Source of the DNA: Cetobacterium_A somerae | GTDB taxonomy: Bacteria; Fusobacteriota; Fusobacteriia; Fusobacteriales; Fusobacteriaceae | NCBI RefSeq assembly: GCF_044784365.2 | Contig: NZ_CP173065.2 | Reading direction: 5' to 3' (one strand) | Length of the DNA stretch: 64,000 bases | Shown: piece by piece, positions 17,876-26,319 of the stretch | Numbering within the stretch: position 1 is the first letter of the stretch | Layout of the letters: each line of letters starts with the position of its first letter | Position numbers and translations under genes: made by a program | Notes under the pieces: model-generated | Database searches by the model: none | Seen by the model: the letters and a program-made list of their open reading frames with translations, nothing else | What the model was told of the DNA's origin: nothing

Positions 17876-17992
17876 AAATCCTCCTGTTTAGATTAGTATT
17901 TTTTTAATATTAACATATAAATAAAAAAATAAAAAGGAAAATCAAAAAAATTTTGAACAATATTCAAGAAAGAATTCAAAGGAGGGATACCA

Positions 17993-18571
17993 ATGGGTAA
18001 ATCTATAAAAGGAACTAAAACTGAACAAAATTTATTAAAAGCTTTTGCAGGAGAATCTCAAGCAAGACAGAGATACACACTATTTGCAGATAAGGCTAGA
18101 AGTGAAGGTTATGAGCAAATTGCTGCATTATTTGAGGAAACAGCTTTAAATGAGCAGTATCATGCAAGAAGATTTTTCTCATATTTAGAAGGTGGACCAG
18201 TTGAGATAACAGCAACTTATCCAGCAGGAATAGTTGGAACAACTATGGAAAATTTAGAGGAAGCGGCAGCAGGAGAATATGAAGAGTGGGCAGAGTTATA
18301 CCCTGGATTTGCAGAAGTTGCTACAGAAGAGGGATTTCCTCAAGTTGCAGCAGCATTTAAAGTTATTGTAGAAGTTGAGAAATTACATGAAAAAAGATAT
18401 CGTAAATTATTAAAAAATTTAGGAGAAGATCATGTATTTAAAAAAGATAACGATGTAAGATGGAAGTGTAGAAAGTGTGGTTATGTTCACGAAGGAATAG
18501 AGGCACCAAAAGTTTGCCCATCTTGTTTAGAGAAGCAAAAAGAGTTTGAGTTAGAGTGTATTAATTACTAA
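17993..18571 (+). CDS. rbr: Rubrerythrin
   Basis: Rubrerythrin reduces hydrogen peroxide in anaerobes. The N-terminal ferritin-like four-helix domain (about 1-145) has the di-iron ligands in AGESQARQRY, NEQYHARRFF and VEKLHEKRY. The C-terminal rubredoxin-like domain holds CRKCGY and CPSC, which bind one iron. At 192 residues it is a classic full-length protein. AAAGGAGGG precedes the ATG. Just upstream is TTGAA-N5-TTCAA (17952-17966), which could be an operator for a peroxide regulator, but it is short and AT-rich. Confidence 0.96.
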   Translation: MGKSIKGTKTEQNLLKAFAGESQARQRYTLFADKARSEGYEQIAALFEETALNEQYHARRFFSYLEGGPVEITATYPAGIVGTTMENLEEAAAGEYEEWAELYPGFAEVATEEGFPQVAAAFKVIVEVEKLHEKRYRKLLKNLGEDHVFKKDNDVRWKCRKCGYVHEGIEAPKVCPSCLEKQKEFELECINY

Positions 18572-18577
18572 AATATC

Positions 18578-18611
18578 AAAGTGGAGAGATAAATTTCTTT
18601 CCACTTTTTTT
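18578..18611 (+). terminator. Terminator of rubrerythrin
   Basis: Arms AAAGTGGAGA (18578-18587) and TTTCCACTTT (18598-18607) pair with one G-U, followed by a T run. Confidence 0.8.
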
Positions 18612-18623
18612 ATTGTAAAAAAA

Positions 18624-18653
18624 TTGTTTTTTAGTAGAAAAATAAGGTATACT
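18624..18653 (+). promoter_or_regulatory. Promoter of the DUF1499 and EamA genes
   Basis: TTGTTT (18624-18629), an 18-base spacer and TATACT (18648-18653), 23 bases before the start codon. Confidence 0.5.
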
Positions 18654-18675
18654 AAAAATAAAGGGGTGAGAAATT

Positions 18676-19086
18676 ATGAAGAGAAAATTAATAATAATTT
18701 TTATTTGTTATTTTTCAATTTTACTAGGAGAGGGGAGCGATAAAATCATGTTAAAAGAATGTCCAAGTACACCGAATTGTGTTTCAAGTGAGGCAAAAGA
18801 TACAAAACATTATATTAAACCAATATCTATAGATGATAAAGAGGGAAATGTGAAAGAGAAACTTATAAAAGTAATAGAAAAATTTCAAGGTAAAATTTTA
18901 GAAGATAAGGGAAATTTTTTAAAAGTAGCTTTTTATAGTAAATTTTTTGGATTTGAAGATATAGCAGATTTTGAGATAGAACCAGAAAAAAATGTAATAA
19001 ATATAAGATCAGCAGCTCAAACAGGATGGTATGATTTTGGAGTAAATAGAAAAAGAATGGAAAAGATAAGGGAAGAGTTAAAATAA
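18676..19086 (+). CDS. DUF1499 domain protein, exported
   Basis: A hydrophobic N-terminus (about residues 3-17) looks like a signal peptide. The mature part opens with CPSTPNCVSS, the two-Cys signature of DUF1499, and continues with HYIKPI, FYSKFFGFEDIADFEI and INIRSAAQTGWYDFG, which cover the whole domain. Function of the family is unknown. The gene precedes the EamA transporter by 12 bases and is probably co-transcribed with it. Confidence 0.8.
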   Translation: MKRKLIIIFICYFSILLGEGSDKIMLKECPSTPNCVSSEAKDTKHYIKPISIDDKEGNVKEKLIKVIEKFQGKILEDKGNFLKVAFYSKFFGFEDIADFEIEPEKNVINIRSAAQTGWYDFGVNRKRMEKIREELK

Positions 19087-19098
19087 GGGGGAATTAAA

Positions 19099-19965
19099 TT
19101 GGGTGAAAGTTTAGCACTTGCTGCAGCATTTGGGTGGGTAGGAAGCTCTGTATTTTTAGAGAGAGCAAGTAAAGAAACAGGAACGTTAGCAGTGAATTTG
19201 ATAAGATTAGTTATAGCTATGTTGTTTTTAGGAGTAATAACGTATGTGAAGAGAGGGTTAGTTTTACCTTTAGATGTAACAAAGGAATCATTTAAATTTT
19301 TATCTATTTCAGGATTGTTTGGCTTGTTTTTAGGAGATTTTTTTTTATATAAATCATATATTAAAATAGGACCAAGAATAACTTTATTAGTTATGACATT
19401 TAGTCCGATAGCTGTTTCGATTTTAAGCTTTTTTATACTAGGAGAAAAAATAGAAGGATTTAAAGTTTTAGGAATGCTATTAACAATAATTGGAATAGCT
19501 ATTGTTATATTGAAAAAGAAAAATGATAAAGAGTTTTCAAAAGTTGGATTTATATATGCTTTATTAGCAATGTTAGGAGAAAGCTTAGGAATTGTTTTTA
19601 CCAGATTAGGTTCTATTGATTATGATTCTTTTGCAACAATTCAAGTTAGAACAATACCAGCGATTTTAGCTTTTATAGTTTATATCTCTTTAAAAAAAGA
19701 ATGGTCAAATATAAAAGAAGGAATTTTAAATAAAAAAGGTATGATATATATAGTTTTAGGGACTATTGTGGCAACTTTAGGAGTAACTGCATTAGTAGAA
19801 GCTATGAAATATGCAAATGTCGGAATTGTAAGCACTTTAGCAGCAACAAGCCCGATATTAATAATTCCTATATCAATTATATTTTTTAAAGAAAAAGTTA
19901 GTATATTAGAGGGGATAGGTGCTTTAATATCTTTTGTTGGAATTACGATATTTTTTATATTATAA
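19099..19965 (+). CDS. EamA/DMT-family permease
   Basis: The 288 residues form ten hydrophobic helices in two EamA repeats (about 1-135 and 145-288), with the repeat-end signatures FFILGEKIEGFKVLGMLLTI and IIFFKEKVSILEGIGALISF. Such proteins export amino acids, nucleobases or drugs; the substrate cannot be told. The start is TTG at 19099 with AAGGGGGAA before it; no ATG lies closer to that ribosome site. Confidence 0.85.
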   Translation: MGESLALAAAFGWVGSSVFLERASKETGTLAVNLIRLVIAMLFLGVITYVKRGLVLPLDVTKESFKFLSISGLFGLFLGDFFLYKSYIKIGPRITLLVMTFSPIAVSILSFFILGEKIEGFKVLGMLLTIIGIAIVILKKKNDKEFSKVGFIYALLAMLGESLGIVFTRLGSIDYDSFATIQVRTIPAILAFIVYISLKKEWSNIKEGILNKKGMIYIVLGTIVATLGVTALVEAMKYANVGIVSTLAATSPILIIPISIIFFKEKVSILEGIGALISFVGITIFFIL

Positions 19966-19967
19966 TC

Positions 19968-19996
19968 TTGATTTTTAAGTTTAAAAACAATATAAT
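19968..19996 (+). promoter_or_regulatory. Promoter of the metallo-beta-lactamase-fold gene
   Basis: TTGATT (19968-19973), a 17-base spacer and TATAAT (19991-19996). Confidence 0.6.
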
Positions 19997-20030
19997 TATT
20001 TTTAATAAATAAAAAAGGAAGGGATATAAG

Positions 20031-20846
20031 ATAGAGATACAGGTCTTGGTAGAAAATAAAAGTTTAAATAAAGATTTAGTAAAGGAGCATGGCCTCTCTT
20101 TGTACATAAAAACAAATGGGAAAAAGATATTATTTGATGTAGGTGAAAGTAAAAAATTTTGGAAAAATGCAGAGAAAATAGGAATTAATCTAGAGGAAAT
20201 AGATTATTTAGTCCTTTCTCATGGTCATAAAGATCATGGTGGAGGATTACCATACTTTTTAAAAAAAAATAAGAAAGCTAAAATATATTGTAGTGAGTAT
20301 TATTTTGATAAACATTATAAAAAAATATTAGGAGCGTATATAGATATAGGTATACCCTATGAATACTTAGATGTTGAAAGATTTAATTTTATTCAAAATA
20401 CATTTAATTTAGAGAATATATATTTATTTCATTGTTTTGATAAGAAAAGTGATAATCCAATTAATGAAAATCTTTATATGAAAAATGAAAATGGTGAGTA
20501 TGAAAAAGATAGTTTTAAACATGAGTTACATATGATAATAAAAGAAAATAATATTAATACTCTGCTTGTTGGATGTGCACATATAGGAATAGAGAATATT
20601 TTAGAGCAATGTAAAACAGAAAAAATTGAGATACATAGTATAATAGGTGGGCTTCATCTATCAAGTAGAACTAGTTTAAATAAAAATGAGAAATATATAG
20701 ATGATTTGATAGAATACTTAAATAAAACAAGTATAAATACTATTTTCCCATGTCATTGTACTGGTGAATTTGGAATTAAAAAACTTGAAAAAAATAGTGG
20801 ATTTCAAGTTTTTGAAATTCAAACAGGAAGTAAATTAGAAATTTAA
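20031..20846 (+). CDS. Metallo-beta-lactamase-fold hydrolase, probable ATA start
   Basis: The motif SHGHKDHGGGL is the metal-binding HxHxDH of the fold, and CAHIGIENIL and FPCHCTGEFGIKKL supply later ligands. It resembles the F420-independent group of MBL proteins annotated as 7,8-dihydropterin-6-methyl-4-(beta-D-ribofuranosyl)-aminobenzene-5'-phosphate synthase-like. Family members usually begin with a few residues before V-L-V-E-N, and here the frame reads I-E-I-Q-V-L-V-E-N. The only standard start, TTG 20046, is 22 bases from the AGGAAGGG site, whereas ATA 20031 is 7 bases away, so I place the start at ATA. The true substrate is unknown. Confidence 0.78.
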   Translation: MEIQVLVENKSLNKDLVKEHGLSLYIKTNGKKILFDVGESKKFWKNAEKIGINLEEIDYLVLSHGHKDHGGGLPYFLKKNKKAKIYCSEYYFDKHYKKILGAYIDIGIPYEYLDVERFNFIQNTFNLENIYLFHCFDKKSDNPINENLYMKNENGEYEKDSFKHELHMIIKENNINTLLVGCAHIGIENILEQCKTEKIEIHSIIGGLHLSSRTSLNKNEKYIDDLIEYLNKTSINTIFPCHCTGEFGIKKLEKNSGFQVFEIQTGSKLEI

Positions 20847-20860
20847 AAAAATATATTTAT

Positions 20861-20891
20861 AGAAAGCTAGTTCATAACGAACTAGCTTTCT
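20861..20891 (-). terminator. Terminator of the MerR regulator gene
   Basis: Arms AGAAAGCTAGTTC (20861-20873) and GAACTAGCTTTCT (20879-20891). A T-rich tail is present on the minus strand, so it serves the regulator; the plus side has little T run. The regulator stop codon lies in one arm. Confidence 0.7.
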
Positions 20892-21679
20892 ATTGGTATT
20901 GATATTTTTATGGTTTGTCCCATGCAATTTCCAGCATTAACAATTACATCACTAAAGGTTTCGATAGAATCACCCAAAATTTTAAAGTTATTTTCATCTA
21001 TAAATTTGAGTAGTTTGAAGTAACTTTCACCTATTTTTTGAGTGAAGTCTTTATGATAAATTGAAACTACTAAATTGAAGTCAATATAATGATTAGAAAC
21101 ACTAGATGCAATAACTCCAATTCGATCTATTTTAAAATATTCATTTTTTAAAATATCATCTTTTTTTAAAATTGTTATTCTTTTAGCTTTTTCTAAACTA
21201 TATTTTTTTCGAAGTTCATTTAAAGTATGAATTCCTTCAATGAGTTCTTTTTCAGATTTTGGTTCAGAAATTTCTATTTGAAAAACAAAGACATCATTTA
21301 AAGTTTCAAGAAAAGGAGTACAGCCATCTTGATTAGATATATTTTCAATCTCTTGAATCTTGTCTGAAATAAATTCTGCTGAATTTTGAAGAATTGATAT
21401 TTTATCTTTAATTTGTTGTAGTTTTTTATTAAGTAGTTCAATACTATCAGATGTATTTTTACATTTGATATAGTCTTTAATTTCTTTTAAAGAAAAGTTA
21501 GCTTTTTTTAACATACTTATAAAGTATAAATCAGAGATATTTTCGTCATTATAGTATCGATAACCATTCTCTTGATCAATATATGCTGGTTTAAATAAAT
21601 TTATAGTATCATAATAGATAAGAGTTTCTCTGCTTATATTAAATGTTTTAGCAATTTCACTAATTTTATAAAGTTTCAA
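20882..21679 (-). CDS. MerR-family transcriptional regulator
   Basis: Residues 1-70 are a MerR winged helix (ISEIAKTFNISRETLIYYDTINLF, then GYRYYNDENISDLYFI). A coiled-coil dimer helix follows at about 75-115. The C-terminal 150 residues look like a GyrI/BmrR-type effector-binding domain, with the GNCMGQTIKISIPI end. The start is TTG 21679, with AAGGGGG 7 bases upstream. It is divergent from pepV, and a perfect 18-bp palindrome lies in the spacer of the pepV promoter. This is the classical MerR activation layout. The effector is unknown; a peptide or amphipathic compound is plausible from the target genes. Confidence 0.87.
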   Translation of the reverse strand: MKLYKISEIAKTFNISRETLIYYDTINLFKPAYIDQENGYRYYNDENISDLYFISMLKKANFSLKEIKDYIKCKNTSDSIELLNKKLQQIKDKISILQNSAEFISDKIQEIENISNQDGCTPFLETLNDVFVFQIEISEPKSEKELIEGIHTLNELRKKYSLEKAKRITILKKDDILKNEYFKIDRIGVIASSVSNHYIDFNLVVSIYHKDFTQKIGESYFKLLKFIDENNFKILGDSIETFSDVIVNAGNCMGQTIKISIPIES

Positions 21680-21691
21680 TAAATTACCCCC

Positions 21692-21723
21692 TTGACTATA
21701 AAGTATACTTTATACTATATAAT
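21692..21723 (+). promoter_or_regulatory. MerR-type long-spacer promoter and operator of pepV
   Basis: TTGACT (21692-21697) and TATAAT (21718-21723) are 20 bases apart instead of 17. Inside the gap sits the perfect palindrome TATAAAGTATACTTTATA (21697-21714), whose GTATAC centre is like BmrR/TipA operators. Long spacers that a MerR protein must untwist are a known feature of this family. Confidence 0.75.
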
Positions 21724-21750
21724 TATAGCAGATATGATAAATATCTACAA
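21722..21750 (-). promoter_or_regulatory. Promoter of the MerR regulator gene
   Basis: On the minus strand TTGTAG (21750-21745) and TATAAT (21727-21722) are 17 bases apart. The -10 boxes of the two divergent promoters overlap. Confidence 0.6.
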
Positions 21751-21791
21751 ATAGCAACACACAACAAATAAAAATGCATATAGGAGGAAAA

Positions 21792-23150
21792 ATGAACACA
21801 AAAATTCAAGAAAAAGAAAGATTGTATAAGAAGATGGAAGAAAATTTTCCTAAATTTTTAAAGGATTTAGACAGAATAGTTTCAATTCCTAGTTTTTTGA
21901 AAGAGAACGATGATAGATTCCCTTTTGGCGAGGATATTCAAAAAGCTCTAGAAACAATGTTAGATATTTGTAAGGAGTTAGGATTAAAGACGTTTATAGA
22001 CCCAGAAGGATATTATGGGTATGCTGAAATTGGAGAAGGAGAAAAATTAGTTGGAGTTTTAGGACACTTAGATGTTGTACCTCCAGGAGATTTAAATAAG
22101 TGGGAAAATCCTCCATTTGAGCCAATAATAAAAGATGGTAAATATTATGGAAGAGGATCACAAGATGATAAAGGCCCAACATTAGCAGCTATTTATGCTT
22201 TAAAAACACTTTTAGATTGCGGTTTTAATTTAAACTATAGAGTGAGATTTATATTTGGAACGGATGAAGAAAATTTATGGAGAGACATGCCTAGATATGT
22301 TGAAAAAGAGGAGATGCCTACAGTTGGATTTACACCTGATTCTAAATTTCCTTTAATATATGCTGAAAAAGGATTATTACAATGTAAATTAACAGCAAAA
22401 AATCAAAGTGGAATGGTATTTAAAGGTGGTGATGCTTTTAACTCAGTTCCTTCAAGTATTTTAGTTGAAAAAACAGCAGGATTAGTGCAAGCTTTGGATA
22501 AATTAAAATATGAGTATACAGAAAAAGATAATAAAATTGAAATTATAGGAAAAAGTGTTCATGCTCAAGTAGCTGAAACTGGAGTAAACGCTATAAACAG
22601 ATATCTACATGCTTTGAGTTTAAGTGGAGTAGAAACAAAATCGGGTAAATTTATAGTTGAGAATTTAATTGGATATAACTTTGCAGAGCCAATATTTGGA
22701 GAAGTTAAAGATGAGCACTCGGGAGAGTTGAAATTTAATGTTGGTAAAATTGAATTTACACCAGAGAATGAGATTTTATGTATAGATATGAGAATTCCAG
22801 TTACTTATGATAAAGAAATAATTGTTAAGACTTTAACTGAAAAAGCAAAGGAATATGGATTTGAGTATTCTCAACATGATTATTTAAAGTCTATATATAC
22901 TCCTCTTGACTCAGAGTTAGTAAAAACACTAATGGGAGCGTACCAAGAAGTAACTGGTGATATGGAATCTCAGCCGATAGCTGGAGGTGGAGCAACATAC
23001 GCTAGAGCGATAAATAATTGTGTGGCATTCGGATATGTTTTACCAAATAGTCCTAAGACAGAGCATCAACCTAATGAGTATATAATTTTAGATGATATGA
23101 AAATGGCTATGAAAATATATATGAAAGCTTTTGAAAAATTTAGAGTTTAA
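21792..23150 (+). CDS. pepV: M20-family dipeptidase PepV
   Basis: A zinc dipeptidase or carnosinase-like enzyme of the M20 family. LGHLDVVPPGD and GRGSQDDKGPTLAAIYALK carry the first metal ligands, GTDEEN the catalytic Glu pair, and TPDSKFPLIYAEKGLL the next conserved strand. The C-terminal GGGATYARAINNCVAFGYV and KTEHQPNEYI segments complete the active site. I chose ATG 21792 (452 residues), which has AGGAGG 5 bases upstream; ATG 21774 lacks a ribosome site. It is followed by a YfcC transporter and is probably induced by the divergent MerR protein. Confidence 0.93.
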   Translation: MNTKIQEKERLYKKMEENFPKFLKDLDRIVSIPSFLKENDDRFPFGEDIQKALETMLDICKELGLKTFIDPEGYYGYAEIGEGEKLVGVLGHLDVVPPGDLNKWENPPFEPIIKDGKYYGRGSQDDKGPTLAAIYALKTLLDCGFNLNYRVRFIFGTDEENLWRDMPRYVEKEEMPTVGFTPDSKFPLIYAEKGLLQCKLTAKNQSGMVFKGGDAFNSVPSSILVEKTAGLVQALDKLKYEYTEKDNKIEIIGKSVHAQVAETGVNAINRYLHALSLSGVETKSGKFIVENLIGYNFAEPIFGEVKDEHSGELKFNVGKIEFTPENEILCIDMRIPVTYDKEIIVKTLTEKAKEYGFEYSQHDYLKSIYTPLDSELVKTLMGAYQEVTGDMESQPIAGGGATYARAINNCVAFGYVLPNSPKTEHQPNEYIILDDMKMAMKIYMKAFEKFRV

Positions 23151-23178
23151 AAAATATTGCTAGAGGAGATTGAGAACA

Positions 23179-24726
23179 TTGAAAAAAGAAAGAAAGATGT
23201 TTAGTGCATATACTATTGTTTTTATATTTTTAGTAATAACAGGGGCTTTAACTTGGATAGTTCCACAATCAGTTGTTGTAAGTAATAATGGCGTAAAAGA
23301 AGTAATCTATAATGCTATTGTTAATGATGCTGGAGAAGTAGTAAAAGGTTTGGGTCGTCAGCCAGCAGGAATTTGGAATATTTTAATGGCACCAATACAA
23401 GGATTTGAAAAATCAAGTTCAGTAAGTATTGCAATTTTAATGGCTGGAGCTTTTTTAGGATTAATAAATTCTGTAGGTGCAATGGATGCTGGAATTGGAG
23501 CGTTGCTAAAAAAATATACAGGAACTACTTTAATAGCAATTTTAATGTTTGTTTTTGCTGTTTTTGGTAGTGTGTTTGGATTTTGGGAAGAGATACCCGC
23601 ATTTTCAATTGTTATAGTGCCTTTATTTGTTTTGGCAGGATATGATGTGATAACAGGATTGGCTGTTTTAACAGTTGGAGCAACAGCTGGTAATATGGCG
23701 AGTGTTGTAAATCCATTTTCAACAGGAGCAGCTATTGGAGCAATTGGAAATCCCGAGCTTTCTTTAGGAAGTGGAATGGTATTGAGATTAATTTTATTTG
23801 TACTTCTTTATGCCATTGGACTATTTTTTACAGTTAAGTATGCAAATGAAGTTAAAAAAAATAAAGAAAAATCTCTTGTAGCTGATATTGATGTAAAAAC
23901 TATGACTCACGAGCAAGGACATCTTCCTGAATTAACTAAGAAAAGATTTTGGTCAATTATGGTATTAATAGGAATTATAGTTTTATTAATATTAGGTTAT
24001 ATGCCTTGGTATGAAATTAAGTTTGCAGATGGATCTAACTTTCAAGATATTATAAATGCACCGATATATTTATTAGCAAAAATACCATTATTAGGAGATA
24101 TATTAGGAGCTAAATACATCACTCCTCTTGGAGATTGGTATTTTGGAGAGTTTTCTTTTGTGTTCTTTTTAGGATCAATTTTAATAGGATTTATAAATAA
24201 AATTCCTGAAGATAAATTTGTAAAAGAATTTGCATCAGGTGCGAAAGATTTATTAGGGGTTGTATTAGTTTTAGCAATAGCTAATGGAATATCTGTTTTA
24301 ATGGGAAGTAAAACTTCAGGAATGTCAGTAACGTTTGTATATTGGATTCAATCAGCATTACAAGGAATACCAGCTTGGGCATTCTCAGTGGCTACAATTT
24401 TAGCATATGTTGGAATTGGATGTTTCTTACAATCAACAAGTGGAGTAGCAGGAATAACAATGCCTATACTTGGAGCAGTTGCAATGGCATTATTTCAAAA
24501 TTCCAATGTAGGAGTTATAGGTGGACAGATAATGTTGATATCAGCATTTACACTAGGTATAAATTTTATGTCTGGAATTTATCCCAGTGCAACAACCATG
24601 GGAACTTTAGAGTTATTTAATGTTCCATATGATAGATATTTAAAATTTGTATTAAAGATATTTATAACAATGTTAGCAGCAGGATGTATATTAATTTCAG
24701 TATCACAATTTTTAGGATTAATTTAA
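23179..24726 (+). CDS. YfcC/DcuC-AbgT-type membrane transporter
   Basis: About twelve hydrophobic helices run through some 515 residues. The start MFSAYTIVFIFLVITGALTWIVPQ and the segments GNMASVVNPFSTGAAIGAIGN and LQSTSGVAGITMPILGAVAMAL are hallmarks of the YfcC family of basic amino acid or C4-type carriers. The start at TTG 23179 lies 10 bases after GAGGAG; TTG 23170 is too close to it, and ATG 23197 would also preserve the whole membrane domain. It lies 28 bases after pepV, so the pair may import and cleave small peptides or use the amino acids released. Confidence 0.87.
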   Translation: MKKERKMFSAYTIVFIFLVITGALTWIVPQSVVVSNNGVKEVIYNAIVNDAGEVVKGLGRQPAGIWNILMAPIQGFEKSSSVSIAILMAGAFLGLINSVGAMDAGIGALLKKYTGTTLIAILMFVFAVFGSVFGFWEEIPAFSIVIVPLFVLAGYDVITGLAVLTVGATAGNMASVVNPFSTGAAIGAIGNPELSLGSGMVLRLILFVLLYAIGLFFTVKYANEVKKNKEKSLVADIDVKTMTHEQGHLPELTKKRFWSIMVLIGIIVLLILGYMPWYEIKFADGSNFQDIINAPIYLLAKIPLLGDILGAKYITPLGDWYFGEFSFVFFLGSILIGFINKIPEDKFVKEFASGAKDLLGVVLVLAIANGISVLMGSKTSGMSVTFVYWIQSALQGIPAWAFSVATILAYVGIGCFLQSTSGVAGITMPILGAVAMALFQNSNVGVIGGQIMLISAFTLGINFMSGIYPSATTMGTLELFNVPYDRYLKFVLKIFITMLAAGCILISVSQFLGLI

Positions 24727-24728
24727 TA

Positions 24729-24763
24729 AAAAACACAGAGGGTTTATCCTTCTGTGTTTTTTT
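24729..24763 (+). terminator. Terminator after the YfcC gene
   Basis: Arms AAAAACACAGAGGG (24729-24742) and CCTTCTGTGTTTTT (24748-24761), 14 bp with one G-U pair, followed by T. Confidence 0.88.
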
Positions 24764-24810
24764 GATTAAAAAATACTAGAATGACGGGTCATATTTTACT
24801 CTAAAAAAAT

Positions 24811-24839
24811 TTGACTTTACAATACTGAAAAGGTATACT
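24811..24839 (+). promoter_or_regulatory. Promoter of the NADH oxidase gene
   Basis: TTGACT (24811-24816), a 17-base spacer and TATACT (24834-24839). Confidence 0.65.
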
Positions 24840-24882
24840 TTGATTGAATATCAAATAAAATGAATTTTAGGAGGCAAAAAAG

Positions 24883-26217
24883 ATGAGTAAAATAGTAGTA
24901 GTTGGAGCAAATCATGCTGGAACAGCGGCAATCAACACAATTTTATCAAATTACCCAAATGAAGAGGTTGTAGTATTTGATAAAAATTCAAACATCAGTT
25001 TTTTAGGGTGTGGAATGGCGTTATGGATTGGAAAACAAATATCAGGGCCTGAAGGATTATTCTACTCTTCTAAAGAAAAATTAGAGTGTAATGGAGCCAA
25101 AGTTCATATGGAAACTGAAATTAAAAAAGTAGATTTTGAAAATAAAGTTGTATATGGAATAAATAAAGATGGTATTGAAGTGTCGGAAAGTTATGATAAA
25201 TTAATATTATCAACAGGTTCATTGCCAATAGATTTACCAATTCCAGGTAAGGATTTAAAAAATGTTCAATTTGTTAAGTTATATCAACATGCTGAAGATG
25301 TAATAAAAAAATTAGAAAATCAAGATTTAAAGAATATTGTAGTAGTTGGAGCAGGGTACATAGGTGTTGAATTAGCAGAAGCTTTCCAAAGATGTGGAAA
25401 AAATGTAGAGCTAGTTGATTTAAGTGATAGTTGTTTATCGGGATACTATGATTTAGAATTTAGAGAAATGATGAAAGAAAACCTTGTGAAAAATGGAATA
25501 AATGTAAATTTTGGAGAGAAAGTTTTAGAGTTAAAAGGAACAGACAAAGTAGAAGAAGTAATAACTGATAAAAAAACATATAAAGCAGATATGGTTATTT
25601 TAGCAGTTGGATTTATACCAAATAATATCTTAGGAAAAGAATCTTTAGAACTATTTAGAAATGGTGCTTATAAAGTTGATTTAACTCAAAAAACAAGTTT
25701 AAATGATGTTTATGCTATAGGAGATTGTGCAACAATATATGATAATTCTATAGAAGATACAAATTATATAGCTTTAGCAACAAACGCAGTTCGTTCAGGA
25801 ATTGTTGCAGCTCATAATGTGTGTGGAACAGAACTTGAAAGTATAGGTGTTCAAGGGTCAAATGGAATTTCAATTTATGGATTAAACATGGTTTCGACAG
25901 GATTAACACTAGAAAAAGCTATAAAATTAGGATATGATGCTGTAGCCACAGAGTTTGCAGATTTACAAAAACCTGGATTTATAGAGCATGATAATGATAA
26001 AGTATTTTTAAAAATAGTTTACGATAAAAATACAAGAAGAGTTTTAGGTGCTCAAATGGCATCAAGACAAGATATTTCTATGGGAATTCATATGTTCTCA
26101 TTAGCTATTCAAGAAAAAGTGACAATAGATAAAATAAAATTATTAGATATATTCTTCTTACCTCATTTTAATCAACCATACAACTATATTACTATGGCAG
26201 CATTAGGAGCGAAGTAG
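24883..26217 (+). CDS. nox: Water-forming NADH oxidase (FAD, redox Cys)
   Basis: The protein closely follows the H2O-forming NADH oxidases of lactic acid bacteria, which reduce O2 to water with NADH. KIVVVGANHAGTAA is the FAD-binding Rossmann motif. SFLGCGMALWIG contains the catalytic redox Cys at about residue 44. VVVGAGYIGVELAEAF is the NADH-binding motif, and the C-terminal dimer domain ends FFLPHFNQPYNYITMAAL. At 444 residues it is full length. It has its own promoter and stands alone. It would protect oxygen-sensitive enzymes and regenerate NAD+. Confidence 0.94.
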   Translation: MSKIVVVGANHAGTAAINTILSNYPNEEVVVFDKNSNISFLGCGMALWIGKQISGPEGLFYSSKEKLECNGAKVHMETEIKKVDFENKVVYGINKDGIEVSESYDKLILSTGSLPIDLPIPGKDLKNVQFVKLYQHAEDVIKKLENQDLKNIVVVGAGYIGVELAEAFQRCGKNVELVDLSDSCLSGYYDLEFREMMKENLVKNGINVNFGEKVLELKGTDKVEEVITDKKTYKADMVILAVGFIPNNILGKESLELFRNGAYKVDLTQKTSLNDVYAIGDCATIYDNSIEDTNYIALATNAVRSGIVAAHNVCGTELESIGVQGSNGISIYGLNMVSTGLTLEKAIKLGYDAVATEFADLQKPGFIEHDNDKVFLKIVYDKNTRRVLGAQMASRQDISMGIHMFSLAIQEKVTIDKIKLLDIFFLPHFNQPYNYITMAALGAK

Positions 26218-26258
26218 AACATATAAATAGATAGAGTTAATAAAAATAATATACTTTC

Positions 26259-26287
26259 TTGACATGTAACTAGAGATATTAGATAAT
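26259..26287 (+). promoter_or_regulatory. Promoter of the OmpA-family lipoprotein gene
   Basis: TTGACA (26259-26264), a 17-base spacer and GATAAT (26282-26287). Confidence 0.65.
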
Positions 26288-26319
26288 AGAGTATAGTATC
26301 AGTTACAGGAGGAACAACA

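Noticed and set aside
17952..17977. A PerR-type operator before rubrerythrin
   Set aside because: TTGAA-N5-TTCAA does not match the PerR box consensus and such short AT-rich repeats are expected by chance here.
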